Below, one piece after another: positions 55,226-63,894 of a DNA stretch of 64,000 nt. The stretch's first letter is position 1; each line of letters starts with the position of its first letter. The stretch comes from Chryseobacterium sp. (GTDB taxonomy: Bacteria > Bacteroidota > Bacteroidia > Flavobacteriales > Weeksellaceae): contig NZ_CP044507.1 of NCBI RefSeq assembly GCF_008831505.1, forward strand, positions 1,550,001 to 1,614,000. The letters are read 5' to 3'. A model generated the notes under the pieces. That model made no database searches, was not told the DNA's origin, and saw only the letters and a list, made by a program, of their open reading frames with translations. The position numbers and the translations under genes were made by a program.

Positions 55226-56179
55226 TTAACTTCTGCCCCGGATTTCAGCATTCGAATACATTTTCAAAGCGGCCTTTAGCCTTTTCTGAAGGTCATCACG
55301 TAGTGATGCAGGCTCCAGTACTTCCACATATTCACCATATCCCAAAAGTTCCATCATAAACTCCCAGTTTGGTTTCAGCCTGACTTTAAAGATGATTTCT
55401 TCCGGAGTGTCTTTCATGATTTCCTGCGACGCATGCAACGGCATGGTTTTGAGATATTCGCCCTGATTGGGAATATAGATACTGTCTGCCGGACTTTTTC
55501 TGAATGAAAGTACAATGTCCTGCGTTGTAAAGTCACCCGAAGAGCCAATAATTCCAAAGACTTCTGTAAAATATTCCTTGGGATGAACAGTTTTGGGATG
55601 CTGAAACTTAAGGCCGGTTTCCAACAGGTTCCTGATACGGTCCAGACCAAAAACCCTGAAATCCCTCGAATTGAGCTCATAGGCAAAAACATACCAGCGC
55701 CGTCTGAATTCCTTCAGTAAATAAGGTTCAAGCGTACGCTCTTCAAAAGTGTCCGACCAGAATTTCTGATAGGTGATTTTAATCTGTTTTCTGTCCCGGA
55801 CAGCGACCAGCAGTTCGGCAAGATACCCCGTACCGGAGGGCTTGCGGGTATCGAACTGAATATATTCAGAGAAATCATCGCGGCTTTTGAGTGCCTGATA
55901 AATATCAAAAGCTTCGAACATGCGTTCAGAATACTCATCAGCCATTGAACAGACAATCTCATATTTTTTTGTGGACTTGTTAAAAGCGATTTCTATGCTG
56001 TAGAGCGTGGAGATATCCTGCAAATCACGCTGAAAGGTGCGGATGGAAACAACATAATTTCCGCCCGTTATTTCCGATTCTTTATTCAGTCTGCCCTGAA
56101 TTTCTTCAAAACTGCAGGGTTTTACGCGCAGTTTCTGAATAATGATCCGGTGACGTGTTAATGTATCAAGTAACGACAT
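55226..56179 (-). CDS. WYL-domain transcriptional regulator (right flank)
   Basis: 317 aa. N-terminal helix-turn-helix-like part (LDTLTRHRIIIQKLRV, FQRDLQDISTLY), WYL core LEPYLLKEFRRRWYVFAYEL, and a WCX-type end (HPKEYFTEVFGIIG). Clearly related to the protein at 41242-42174 (LEPYALKEFRYRWYLLARD), so two paralogues lie at the two sides of the restriction island. It could repress the island or the divergent DUF2493 gene. Confidence 0.88.
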   Translation of the reverse strand: MSLLDTLTRHRIIIQKLRVKPCSFEEIQGRLNKESEITGGNYVVSIRTFQRDLQDISTLYSIEIAFNKSTKKYEIVCSMADEYSERMFEAFDIYQALKSRDDFSEYIQFDTRKPSGTGYLAELLVAVRDRKQIKITYQKFWSDTFEERTLEPYLLKEFRRRWYVFAYELNSRDFRVFGLDRIRNLLETGLKFQHPKTVHPKEYFTEVFGIIGSSGDFTTQDIVLSFRKSPADSIYIPNQGEYLKTMPLHASQEIMKDTPEEIIFKVRLKPNWEFMMELLGYGEYVEVLEPASLRDDLQKRLKAALKMYSNAEIRGRS

Positions 56180-56275
56180 TGGGCTATTCTGTTTTAGTTA
56201 ACAAACTTCATAAATAATTCGCAGCGACATGCCCTGGCGCGCGTGCCCAATAGTTTCGCATAAAAATTAAATGTT

Positions 56276-56641
56276 ATGCTGAAATGTGCAATTATTGGAG
56301 GTCGTGATTTTGATGATTATGACTTTATGAAGAAAATGTTGGATGAAAAATTTGACAATCTGAGTTTTGTGGAATGCATTGTGTCCGGTGGTGCAAAAGG
56401 TGCTGATACCCTTGCTGAACGTTATGCTAAGGACATAGGACGTCCCATGGTGGTTTACCGTCCGGATTATAAGAAGTTCGGCCGGGCCGCACCTTTTATA
56501 AGGAATTCCGAGATCGTTGAACATTCGGATATTGTATATGCATTTTGGGACGGCCGTTCGAACGGCACGCGGGATGCACTTAATAAAGCAAAAGAACTGG
56601 GTAAAATCATCTACATATTTAATTACAACCAGGAGGAGTAA
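56276..56641 (+). CDS. DUF2493 (SLOG-type) protein
   Basis: 121 aa. Rossmann-like with CAIIGGRDFDDYD at the N-terminus, IVSGGAKGADTLAERYA in the middle, GRAAPFIRNSEIVEHSDIVYAFWDG and NGTRDAL. This is the YspA/cpYpsA group of SLOG proteins, nucleotide-binding folds found beside defence and phage genes. Ligand and role unknown. Divergent from the right-hand WYL gene; a terminator follows. Confidence 0.85.
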   Translation: MLKCAIIGGRDFDDYDFMKKMLDEKFDNLSFVECIVSGGAKGADTLAERYAKDIGRPMVVYRPDYKKFGRAAPFIRNSEIVEHSDIVYAFWDGRSNGTRDALNKAKELGKIIYIFNYNQEE

Positions 56642-56642
56642 A

Positions 56643-56670
56643 GAAAGGAATGCGACTGCATTCCTTTTCT
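56643..56670. terminator. Bidirectional intrinsic terminator
   Basis: AAAGGAATGC (56644-56653) and GCATTCCTTT (56658-56667) form a 10-bp stem with a GACT loop, T-runs on both strands, between the convergent DUF2493 and PD-(D/E)XK genes. Confidence 0.88.
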
Positions 56671-56687
56671 CTACGTTAATTAGGCAC

Positions 56688-57806
56688 TCAATTCGCGATG
56701 GCTGCTGAACTGGCAGTCTTTACAGAAAGTACTGTATCTGAGATTTGCTTAAGAATTTCGTCATGTGTTGTCTGTTTTTGGGCGGGCAGAAGGCGGTCGT
56801 CTGTCAGGACTGGAAGTATTTTCCACCATGCGGCAATCTTGCCGTCAACGGTGTCAGTTTTGAAACCGCTTAACCCTGCGCCCTCGTAATCAGATGTCTC
56901 AGGACGAATGCTGATTACCGGCCATTTGTGATTCTTAAATCTGAAATTCATTGTAGCACCATTTGTAAAACCTGAAAGTTTAATGGACTTCACATCTCTG
57001 TGCGGACCTGTAGAAATAGTTAAATATGGGAATTCCAATTTTAATGAGGCGGCCATCTCTTCCAGCAAATCATCTTTGATTTTTAAGGATACGCGCTCAA
57101 AGTTTTTATAGATCTCCAGGCAGGCTTCGAAGTTGTCGGTTATAATATCAGTAATTTTTTCAGTCATTTCAGTATTGTTTGTGGAATTAGTTAATTTTTT
57201 GATTAGATGAAGATATTGGTTCAAAATCTCACGAAGCATAGGTTTGTCATATGCCATTTGTGCGCACTTTTCAATCCATGAACAAATATCCTCTTTGTAG
57301 GACAAATTTCTGTATATTTTAAATTCCTGATCACTACTGGCCTGGTCACTTTCTTTACCATCCAGCGTAAGATAAAATAATTCTGCATCCGGATAGTTGT
57401 TTCTGTACCGCTGCAGTTGATTCAGCTGCTCAGCCGCATAAATCTTGTTTTCAATAAGTATCACATGCCCTTTTAAATCCTTGACAACAATATCAACCCG
57501 TCCGCCCTCAGTACTTGCCTCATTTGTAAAGCCAATATGCTCTTCTTTCCTGCATGATGCAGTTGTTGTGTCCATTGGGTAATTCTCGTCCAGGAACTGC
57601 TCAATAAATAGCATAAGAGGTCTCTCTCCTAGTCCATGACTCCCTTTTGGATTTAAAAGCTCTGCCAGCAACGCGGAGTGGGTAAAGACTTCATCTGACT
57701 CCATACTCATGATGGAAAAAATATTGAAGTTTTCCCCGGATAGCTCACGTTTCAAATTATAGATTTCCAGCAGACTGGATACATCCTTAATAAAATTGTA
57801 ATTCAT
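56688..57806 (-). CDS. PD-(D/E)XK nuclease superfamily protein
   Basis: 372 aa. The N-terminal half has HSALLAELLNPKGSHGLG, then GGRVDIVVKD (D105) and HVILIENKIYAAEQLNQLQRY (ENK 119-121, Gln downstream), the PDDEXK_4 active-site pattern. The C-terminal half (about 200-372) is helical and beta-rich with no known domain (FTNGATMNFRFKNHKWP). Members are putative nucleases near defence genes; target unknown. Cytoplasmic. Follows a small hydrolase gene by 22 bp on the same strand. Confidence 0.82.
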   Translation of the reverse strand: MNYNFIKDVSSLLEIYNLKRELSGENFNIFSIMSMESDEVFTHSALLAELLNPKGSHGLGERPLMLFIEQFLDENYPMDTTTASCRKEEHIGFTNEASTEGGRVDIVVKDLKGHVILIENKIYAAEQLNQLQRYRNNYPDAELFYLTLDGKESDQASSDQEFKIYRNLSYKEDICSWIEKCAQMAYDKPMLREILNQYLHLIKKLTNSTNNTEMTEKITDIITDNFEACLEIYKNFERVSLKIKDDLLEEMAASLKLEFPYLTISTGPHRDVKSIKLSGFTNGATMNFRFKNHKWPVISIRPETSDYEGAGLSGFKTDTVDGKIAAWWKILPVLTDDRLLPAQKQTTHDEILKQISDTVLSVKTASSAAIAN

Positions 57807-57828
57807 ATGATTAGTTCGTTATTTAATA

Positions 57829-58356
57829 TCAATTCATACTGTTGATGTAATCTCTGATTAGCGGTAAATATTCCGTAAACTTTTCCAGGCGGTGTCCATC
57901 TTTAACCTCATGCAGCACAAACTGTGTATCTTTTTGGTGAAAGATGACCGTTTGGTCAATTACCTCATCCTCACGCGCAGCGATTATCAAGCACTTTTCA
58001 GGATTAATAATTTTAATAAGTTGCTTCTCAAATGCTATTGGAAACGGAATATTCCTTAAACGGGTAGAAACATCCAGCAACGGGCTGAGCAGGATGAGTT
58101 TATCCTCAGGCACACTGCGCATCTCCCGCAGCTGATAGGCCAGGTTAGCGCCGGTAGAATCGCCTATGATAACTAGCCGACTGATTTTTTCACATTTCCT
58201 AAGAGCCAGTCGTAGAAGATGCTCAATATCGGATTCCACCATCCATTCTAAACAGTGGCAGTTATATTCTGCGCCAAAATAGTTCTTTAAGTCCAGGAAC
58301 TTACGTGAATTACGGTCAGATCCATAACCGTGGATGTATAAAAGTGTTTTCTTCAT
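57829..58356 (-). CDS. YqiA/YcfP-like alpha/beta hydrolase
   Basis: 175 aa. Small alpha/beta hydrolase: YIHGYGSDRNSRKFLDLK oxyanion region, the nucleophile elbow GDSTGANLA, LLSPLLDV, an acid residue in AAREDEVID and a final GHRLEKF His. This is the UPF0227/YqiA group of esterases, substrate unknown. Together with the PD-(D/E)XK gene it forms a two-gene unit. Confidence 0.78.
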   Translation of the reverse strand: MKKTLLYIHGYGSDRNSRKFLDLKNYFGAEYNCHCLEWMVESDIEHLLRLALRKCEKISRLVIIGDSTGANLAYQLREMRSVPEDKLILLSPLLDVSTRLRNIPFPIAFEKQLIKIINPEKCLIIAAREDEVIDQTVIFHQKDTQFVLHEVKDGHRLEKFTEYLPLIRDYINSMN

Positions 58357-58638
58357 TCTAACTTCTTAACTCTTTTTGTTTAAATATTATTAAAACAAAA
58401 ATATATGTCCGTCACGACAGGATGAGACGTTTAACATAAGCAATTTAGCTGCTTGGTAATGGTTACAATATTAAGAAATCAAAGATGTTGATTTATGGCC
58501 CAATTCTGTCCTTTTCGAATTACCACGATCATGAACTGCTAATTATGATGTTCTGCAAAGGTGTAAAAATCGTACTGGTGTAGCGGTTGCGCAGATGCCA
58601 ATTCCTAAACTGTTAAACCTTAATATTGTAAACTGTGT
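58357..58638. other. Intergenic gap with no recognised content
   Basis: About 280 bp upstream of the hydrolase gene with no gene, hairpin or repeat module visible; it should contain that gene's promoter but no strong TAnnTTTG pair was found. Confidence 0.4.
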
Positions 58639-58639
58639 G

Positions 58640-59425
58640 CACTCTGATATCTGACGTCTAAAATCGTGGCTCTTTCCTAACCACGGAGATACGGAGGATG
58701 CACAGAGGGCACGGAGATCATGAATTATGGATGTTGAATTTTGAATTTTGAATTACTACTTTGTGCTCTTTCTGAATTCTTCGTGATTTTTGTGGTTAAG
58801 CAGGTGCGGCGAGGCCGAGAACCGAATTTTGAATTTTGCATCCAGGATTATTTTAATTGGTCTCTTCATAACCTTCTATCCTTCTGGAGTCTGACATCTG
58901 ACATCTGATATTTGATAACTAACATCCTGCCTCAAAAACTCAAATACTCACACTCAAACACCCTACTACATATGCACCTAACCTTCTAACCAGCGAACTT
59001 ACGGCGATAAACTGTCTGATGTCTGACATTTTGCATCTCACGTCTAAACTCTGGCTCTTTGCTAACCACAGAGATACAGAGGATGCACAGAGGGCTCGGA
59101 GATCATGGATTATGGATGTTGAATTTTGAATTACTTCTTTGTGTTCTTTCTGAAATATTTGTGACCTTTGTGGTGAAGCAGGTGCGGCGAGGCAGAAAAC
59201 TGAAATTTGAATTTTTGATTCAGGATTATTTTGATTGGTCTCTTCATAACCTTCTGGAGTCTGACATCTGAAATCTGAAATCTAATATCTGAAATCTAAC
59301 ATCCTGCCTCAAAAACTCAAACACTCAAACACCCTACTACATATGCACCTAACCTCCTAACCTTCTAACCACCAACTTACGGCGATAAACTGTCTGATGT
59401 CTGACATCTGACGTCTGCTATCCTG
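58640..59425. repeat. Two tandem ~385-bp intergenic repeat units
   Basis: Two near-identical copies, aligned at AACCAC (58679) and AACCAC (59064), period 385 bp. Each runs through CACAGAGG-type sequence, GAATTTTGAATT heptamers, AAGCAGGTGCGGCGAGGC, CTTCATAACCTTCT, GTCTGACATCTGA, ACTCAAACACTC, CTAACCT units, AACTTACGGCGATAAACTG and GTCTGATGTCTGACA. Short frames inside (for example 59059-59271) follow the repeat and are not called. No gene is recognised. Confidence 0.85.
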
Positions 59426-59437
59426 GATCCCCAAGCA

Positions 59438-59865
59438 AGAGAACCACCTCTGTGATTCTCTTTGTCTAGTAGCGGGGACACGACTCGAACCTGCGTTCGC
59501 CGCGGCGAATAGGAGCCCTCCACTGGCTATAAAAAAAGAGAACCACCTCTGTGATTCTCTTTGTCTAGTAGCGGGGACACGACTCGAACCTGCGTTCGCC
59601 GCGGCGAATAGGAGCCCTCCACTGCCTACAAAAAAAGAGAACCACTTTTGTGATTCTCTCTGTCTAGTAGCGGGGACACGACTCGAACGTGCGTTCGCCG
59701 CGGCGAATAGGAGCCCTCCACATGCTACAAAAAAAGAGAACCACCTCTGTGATTCTCTCTGTCTAGTAGAGGGGACACGACCCGAACGTGCGTTCGCCGT
59801 GGCGAATAGGAGCCCTCCACATGCTACAAAAAAAGAGAACCACCTCTGTGATTCTCTTTGTCTAG
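59438..59865 (-). repeat. 99-bp tandem array of initiator-tRNA 3' halves with terminators
   Basis: The bases equal to the tRNA 3' end (TAGCGGGGACACGA on the plus strand; third base changed in one copy) recur at 59470, 59569, 59668, 59767 and finally at the intact tRNA at 59866: a strict 99-bp period. On the minus strand each partial copy keeps the T arm and acceptor 3' strand, then a hairpin of AGAGAATCAC and GTGGTTCTCT with T-run. The tRNA 5' half is missing and replaced by GGAGGGCTCC and the palindrome TTCGCCGCGGCGAA (one base changed in the copy next to the tRNA). Copies 1 and 2 have a T-stem change that breaks pairing; copies 3 and 4 keep it. The intact unit's hairpin at 59838-59861 is the tRNA terminator. 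Confidence 0.9.
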
Positions 59866-59938
<73 letters not shown>

Positions 59939-59947
59939 ATATGACTG

Positions 59948-59979
59948 CAAATATATGACAAAAAAGTCAGCTTACCAAA
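59948..59979 (-). promoter_or_regulatory. Promoter of the initiator tRNA gene
   Basis: Minus strand TTTG (59976-59979), 20-bp spacer, TATATTTG (59948-59955): a full match to the Bacteroidota promoter, ending 9 bp before the mature 5' end of the tRNA. Confidence 0.8.
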
Positions 59980-59997
59980 TGTTAATACTATTCCTGC

Positions 59998-60028
59998 ATA
60001 AAAAGCCGGCTGAAACAGATCAGCCGGC
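59998..60028 (-). terminator. Intrinsic terminator of the phosphoesterase cluster
   Basis: GCCGGCTGA (60005-60013) pairs with TCAGCCGGC (60020-60028); TTTTTA follows on the minus strand. It ends the SusC-SusD-GDPD-phosphoesterase cluster, 31 bp after the last stop. Confidence 0.88.
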
Positions 60029-60059
60029 CCCGAAAGAAAAACTAAGAAAAAATTTGAAA

Positions 60060-61646
60060 TTATGGAACCGGATTCGGCTCCTTCACCTCAAAGTTCTGTT
60101 CTGCGGTATGAACCTTTCCGTATCGGTCAGTCGCTCTTACCTGCAGTTTGTGCACACCCAATGGCAGTTTTCCGGGGAACGGTGCGGACCAGATATGCTT
60201 GGATTCCTCCGCATTGGAAGGCCTCCTGCCCTGTAAAAGTTCATTTGTAGAATCCCATTTCATTACAGACTGTAAAAATGAAGGATCCAGGCTCTCGGTA
60301 TAGCTCAGTGGTTTCCAGTCGCCTCCGTCCACACGGAATTCCACTACGTCATTTTTGCTGCCCATGAAGAAATTAGCCACAATTCGGGCAGAGTTCCTGC
60401 GGCTTGCAATTACCTGAGGTACATACAGTTTAATTTGAAACTCTTCCGGCATGCCCGCGGCTTTATACTGTATACTGTACTTATTGTCTTTGAAGTCAAT
60501 AAAGGAGTAACCACGATAGGTACCGTCTCGCATAACCGACGCCGGAACGCCGCTGGAATCAACCGTGCCCGAATACCAGTCACCGGAAGTAGTACCCACA
60601 TTGTACTCATGCAGGTTTGACGCGCCTTCCCAGCCTTCTCCTTTTCCATAGAAAATCTGGGTCTGCTTATGGGTATGTGCCGACATCATCAATACGTTCT
60701 CGAAAGGCTTAAGTAAATCAAAAAGCTTTTTACGGTCTGAAAGTCTGAAGTGATCGTCACCTTCGCGTTCGGGCATCATCTGAATATGAAAGGCCAAAAC
60801 GACCAGTTTATTCTTTGGAACATGTTTGAGACTGTTTTCGATAAATTTAAGCTGATCTTCCCTGAAGCCTCCCCAGTAACCTTTGCCATCGCGAGGGTCC
60901 GGGTACAGAATATCATCCAGGACCATGAAGTGAACATTGCCGTAGTTAAATGCATAGTTGGCAGGTCCGAAATTCTCTTCAAAAGTCTCATCCGAAAGAT
61001 GATCCTCCACTGCATCAAAATTCATATCATGATTCCCAATGACATTGTACCATGGCAAGCCAATTTCTTTTACAGCTTTTATATAAGGCTGATGCAGCGA
61101 CAGATCATCGCCCACCAGATCTCCCAGACTGATACCGAAAACTGCGTTTCTGCGGTTGTTCTTAACCTCATTGATGATCCCTCTTCGGAAATAATCGATT
61201 TCCTTAAGGTTGTAGGGTTGCGGATCACCAAATACCAGGATCTGAAAATCTTTGCTTTCGTCATTTTTGTACAGCGGAAAATTTAGATCTGATGCAGGTT
61301 TCCCGGTAGGCGAAGTTCCTTTATATTTGAAAGTGGCAGGAGAACCTTTTGGTTTGTGGTGATAATAAAATTGAGTCAGATTGTTGGCATCAACCTTTGT
61401 ACGGTAACCTTCAGGCTTGATCACAAAAACCGTGTGGTGTCCGTACAGCGGCAGCGTGTAACGTCCGTTCTTATCTGTAAGTACCACTTCCACCCCGTTG
61501 GAAACTGCCACATTTGCTACTCCTTTTTCGCGCTTTTCTTTCACTGAGTTTCCGTTGGAATCCTCGTACACCCAACCTGAAATGGCACTTTGGGCAATTG
61601 CAAAAGAGGAAATGAAGAGGCATAATGCCGATATTTTTACATTCAT
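60060..61646 (-). CDS. Secreted calcineurin-like phosphoesterase with N- and C-terminal domains
   Basis: 528 aa with signal peptide 1-18. An N-terminal beta-sandwich (21-100, GWVYEDSNGNSVKEK) precedes the metallophosphoesterase core: FGDPQPYN, ISLGDLVGDDL, VIGNHDMN, HIQMMP and SAHTHKQTQIF carry the di-metal ligands. A C-terminal domain (about 400-528) ends VHTAEQNFEVKEP. This three-part build is typical of periplasmic Bacteroidota phosphoesterases. It follows the GDPD gene by 4 bp; the pair could take phosphate from glycerophosphodiesters in two steps (diester, then monoester). Confidence 0.88.
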   Translation of the reverse strand: MNVKISALCLFISSFAIAQSAISGWVYEDSNGNSVKEKREKGVANVAVSNGVEVVLTDKNGRYTLPLYGHHTVFVIKPEGYRTKVDANNLTQFYYHHKPKGSPATFKYKGTSPTGKPASDLNFPLYKNDESKDFQILVFGDPQPYNLKEIDYFRRGIINEVKNNRRNAVFGISLGDLVGDDLSLHQPYIKAVKEIGLPWYNVIGNHDMNFDAVEDHLSDETFEENFGPANYAFNYGNVHFMVLDDILYPDPRDGKGYWGGFREDQLKFIENSLKHVPKNKLVVLAFHIQMMPEREGDDHFRLSDRKKLFDLLKPFENVLMMSAHTHKQTQIFYGKGEGWEGASNLHEYNVGTTSGDWYSGTVDSSGVPASVMRDGTYRGYSFIDFKDNKYSIQYKAAGMPEEFQIKLYVPQVIASRRNSARIVANFFMGSKNDVVEFRVDGGDWKPLSYTESLDPSFLQSVMKWDSTNELLQGRRPSNAEESKHIWSAPFPGKLPLGVHKLQVRATDRYGKVHTAEQNFEVKEPNPVP

Positions 61647-61650
61647 GTTT

Positions 61651-62400
61651 TTAAAGATTGTTTAGTTGGTCAGGAATATTGGTAGTAACGAAATCAATTC
61701 CCATCACCTGTAGTTTTTTATAAGTTTCAGTATCGTTCACCGTCCAGCTGTTGGTCAGAAGTCCCAGTTTACGTGCTTCGCCAATCCATTCCGGATGTCT
61801 TTCCAGCAGGACCTTATAATGATAATCAAGACCGTCCAGATGTTCGTCTTTAAGCTGTTGGGGCGACAGATCTCCGTTCAGGTAATGCACCGGGTAAGCG
61901 TGTTGCCGCTTTTTTATTTCACGGCAGATATTAAGGCTGAATGAAATGAATTCCACCTGATTTTCAGTTTTCGTTTCTGATACCAGTTTCAGGGCCTTTT
62001 CCACAATTATATGTTCAAGTTGCTTTGATTTGGCAGGTTTCAGTTCCACAATAAGTTTCATCCCGGGCGTACGTCTTCCCAGTTCCAGGTATTGCTTCAG
62101 AGTAGGAAGTTCTTCACCATTCGACAACTTATGGGTTCTCAATGATGATAATGCGTTTTCCGAAACTTCCATACCGGCATGGTGCTCATCATGATTCACC
62201 ACCAGGATTCCATCGGCTGTCATTCTGACGTCAAACTCAGATCCGTACACTTTTATAGCCTGCGCATTTTTCAAAGCCTGCAGCGAATTTTCAGCGGTTG
62301 GCGGATTGGATTGGAAGAAACCACGGTGGGCAATAATCCGTGTTTGTGCACTCATCAGTTCAGCGGTTAACATCATCAGTAAGATTACATATTTTGTCAT
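61651..62400 (-). CDS. Glycerophosphodiester phosphodiesterase, secreted
   Basis: 249 aa from Met at 62400, whose ATGA overlaps the SusD stop; an alternative start 12 bp upstream is possible. Signal peptide 1-18 (ending LMSAQT). Core motifs: IIAHRGFFQ with PENS-like PTAENSLQAL, EFDVRMTADGILVVNHDEHH (the two catalytic His are HRG and NHDE), KLIVELKP, and GIDFVTTNIPD near the end. The enzyme hydrolyses glycerophosphodiesters to glycerol-3-phosphate and an alcohol in the periplasm. Its coupling to SusD suggests that SusC/SusD import this class of substrate. Confidence 0.92.
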   Translation of the reverse strand: MTKYVILLMMLTAELMSAQTRIIAHRGFFQSNPPTAENSLQALKNAQAIKVYGSEFDVRMTADGILVVNHDEHHAGMEVSENALSSLRTHKLSNGEELPTLKQYLELGRRTPGMKLIVELKPAKSKQLEHIIVEKALKLVSETKTENQVEFISFSLNICREIKKRQHAYPVHYLNGDLSPQQLKDEHLDGLDYHYKVLLERHPEWIGEARKLGLLTNSWTVNDTETYKKLQVMGIDFVTTNIPDQLNNL

Positions 62401-63851
62401 TTGTTCCACCACATTTTCACATTAATATCATCTCCGCCCATGGCCGCCACCGCTGCATTATAGTTCTGCGTATTCATTATCCTCGGATTTGTGGGATACA
62501 TCATCCGCTGAGGCATTTGGCCATTGTTCAGTAATCCACCGTTGTTGGGCATAACGGGATAACCTGTGCGCCGCTGTTCATACCACTGCTGATGGTCCAC
62601 AAAGAAAAGCGCGATATACTTCTGGGTCATAATCTGTTCCAGCGTGCCGTTGTAAGCCACTTTTGGGTTGGCAAAATAATTGGCAGGAACCGCAGCTCCC
62701 CATTGCTCCAGTGTGGCTTTAACACCATTTTCGTAGAAGGTCTGGGCATTGCCGGCTATAATTCCCTTCTGCGCAAATTCGGCCAGGGTAAACTGAAGTT
62801 CTGAGTAAGGATACACCAGGATTTTCATTGGAGCTTTTGCCAAATTCTGGTTCATATTGGAAGGCTGATAGTTAAATAACGTTCCGGGAGCATAACCTGC
62901 AGGGGCTCCAAAATAACCTATATTGGGGTTTGGTGAGGCCAGACTTTTCGCCTGGGTAAAGAACTGGCTCAGTCTTGGGTCACCGTTATCTTTAAGGATA
63001 TTAACAAAAAGTTCTCCTGCAGCCCGGTAAGCGGTAAAGTCCTGAGGTCTGGCAATGGGCGCAGTGAACGGCGCAACGCCGGAAATATCAAGTACAGCAC
63101 CATCCGCAGCATTCTGGAAGATTGGATAGGTAGCAGCATCGTTCACGATTTCCTGAATCCTGGCGTGCACATTTACCTCGCCGTTACGTTTCTGAATTCT
63201 GTTCAGCAGCCGCAGCGACAGTGAATTCGCAAATTTTTTCCACTTCACCATATTTCCTGCAGAAGCTTCACCACGGTAAAAAAGATCTGTTTCAGCAAGA
63301 GGTTTGGTGGTATCAAACAGTGCGTTTGCTGCCTTCAGGTCAGCCAGAAGACTTAAATAAATATCCTTTTGACTGTCGAATTTTGGCCGGTCCAGATTTT
63401 CCTCGAGCCGCAGGGCTTCTGAAAAAGGGATATCCCCGAAGGCATCTGTCAGATTGGCGTAAATAAAGGCATTCAGCACCAAAGCAATGGCCTGGTAGTT
63501 CTTCTGATCTTCAGCAACAGCATAGGTGTGCATTTCCTTAACCTGCTTCAGCCATTTATAACTCGTGTTCCAGTAGCCGGCGCCGGTGCCTTCGGTCAGG
63601 TAGTACCTGCTCACCGTATTGCCCTCGTTTGGAAAAGGTATGGCTACCTGCATAATCTGGAAGGTGAAATCATCTGCGCGGTTATAACCATAAGTGGCCA
63701 TGTCATACTGTATGGGAGCCAGCAGGCTGCCGGCGGTGGGGTTGATAATTTTACTTGTGTCCGTATTGATTTCCTCAAAAGAGCGGCCGCAGGAGTTGAA
63801 CACAAATACTGAGCACAGGAGAAGGCTCCCCTTTATAATGATGCGTTTCAT
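62397..63851 (-). CDS. SusD/RagB-family surface lipoprotein
   Basis: 484 aa. Lipobox FNSC (Cys21) after a short signal peptide; then the SusD-like 2 architecture: helices with DAFGDIPFSEAL, KKFANSLSLRLLNRI, YPYSELQFTLAEFAQKG and YFVDHQQWYEQRRTGYPVMPN-type ending. The protein caps the SusC barrel at the cell surface and binds the ligand. The next gene (GDPD) overlaps it by 4 bp. The SusC gene lies upstream. Confidence 0.92.
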   Translation of the reverse strand: MKRIIIKGSLLLCSVFVFNSCGRSFEEINTDTSKIINPTAGSLLAPIQYDMATYGYNRADDFTFQIMQVAIPFPNEGNTVSRYYLTEGTGAGYWNTSYKWLKQVKEMHTYAVAEDQKNYQAIALVLNAFIYANLTDAFGDIPFSEALRLEENLDRPKFDSQKDIYLSLLADLKAANALFDTTKPLAETDLFYRGEASAGNMVKWKKFANSLSLRLLNRIQKRNGEVNVHARIQEIVNDAATYPIFQNAADGAVLDISGVAPFTAPIARPQDFTAYRAAGELFVNILKDNGDPRLSQFFTQAKSLASPNPNIGYFGAPAGYAPGTLFNYQPSNMNQNLAKAPMKILVYPYSELQFTLAEFAQKGIIAGNAQTFYENGVKATLEQWGAAVPANYFANPKVAYNGTLEQIMTQKYIALFFVDHQQWYEQRRTGYPVMPNNGGLLNNGQMPQRMMYPTNPRIMNTQNYNAAVAAMGGDDINVKMWWNK

Positions 63852-63894
63852 AATAATCTGTTTATTTAGTTGATGAAAAAAGTTCTGCTATAGG

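Noticed and set aside
59059-59271. Open frame in the 385-bp repeat
   Set aside because: It follows repeat sequence and its equivalent in the first copy is broken.
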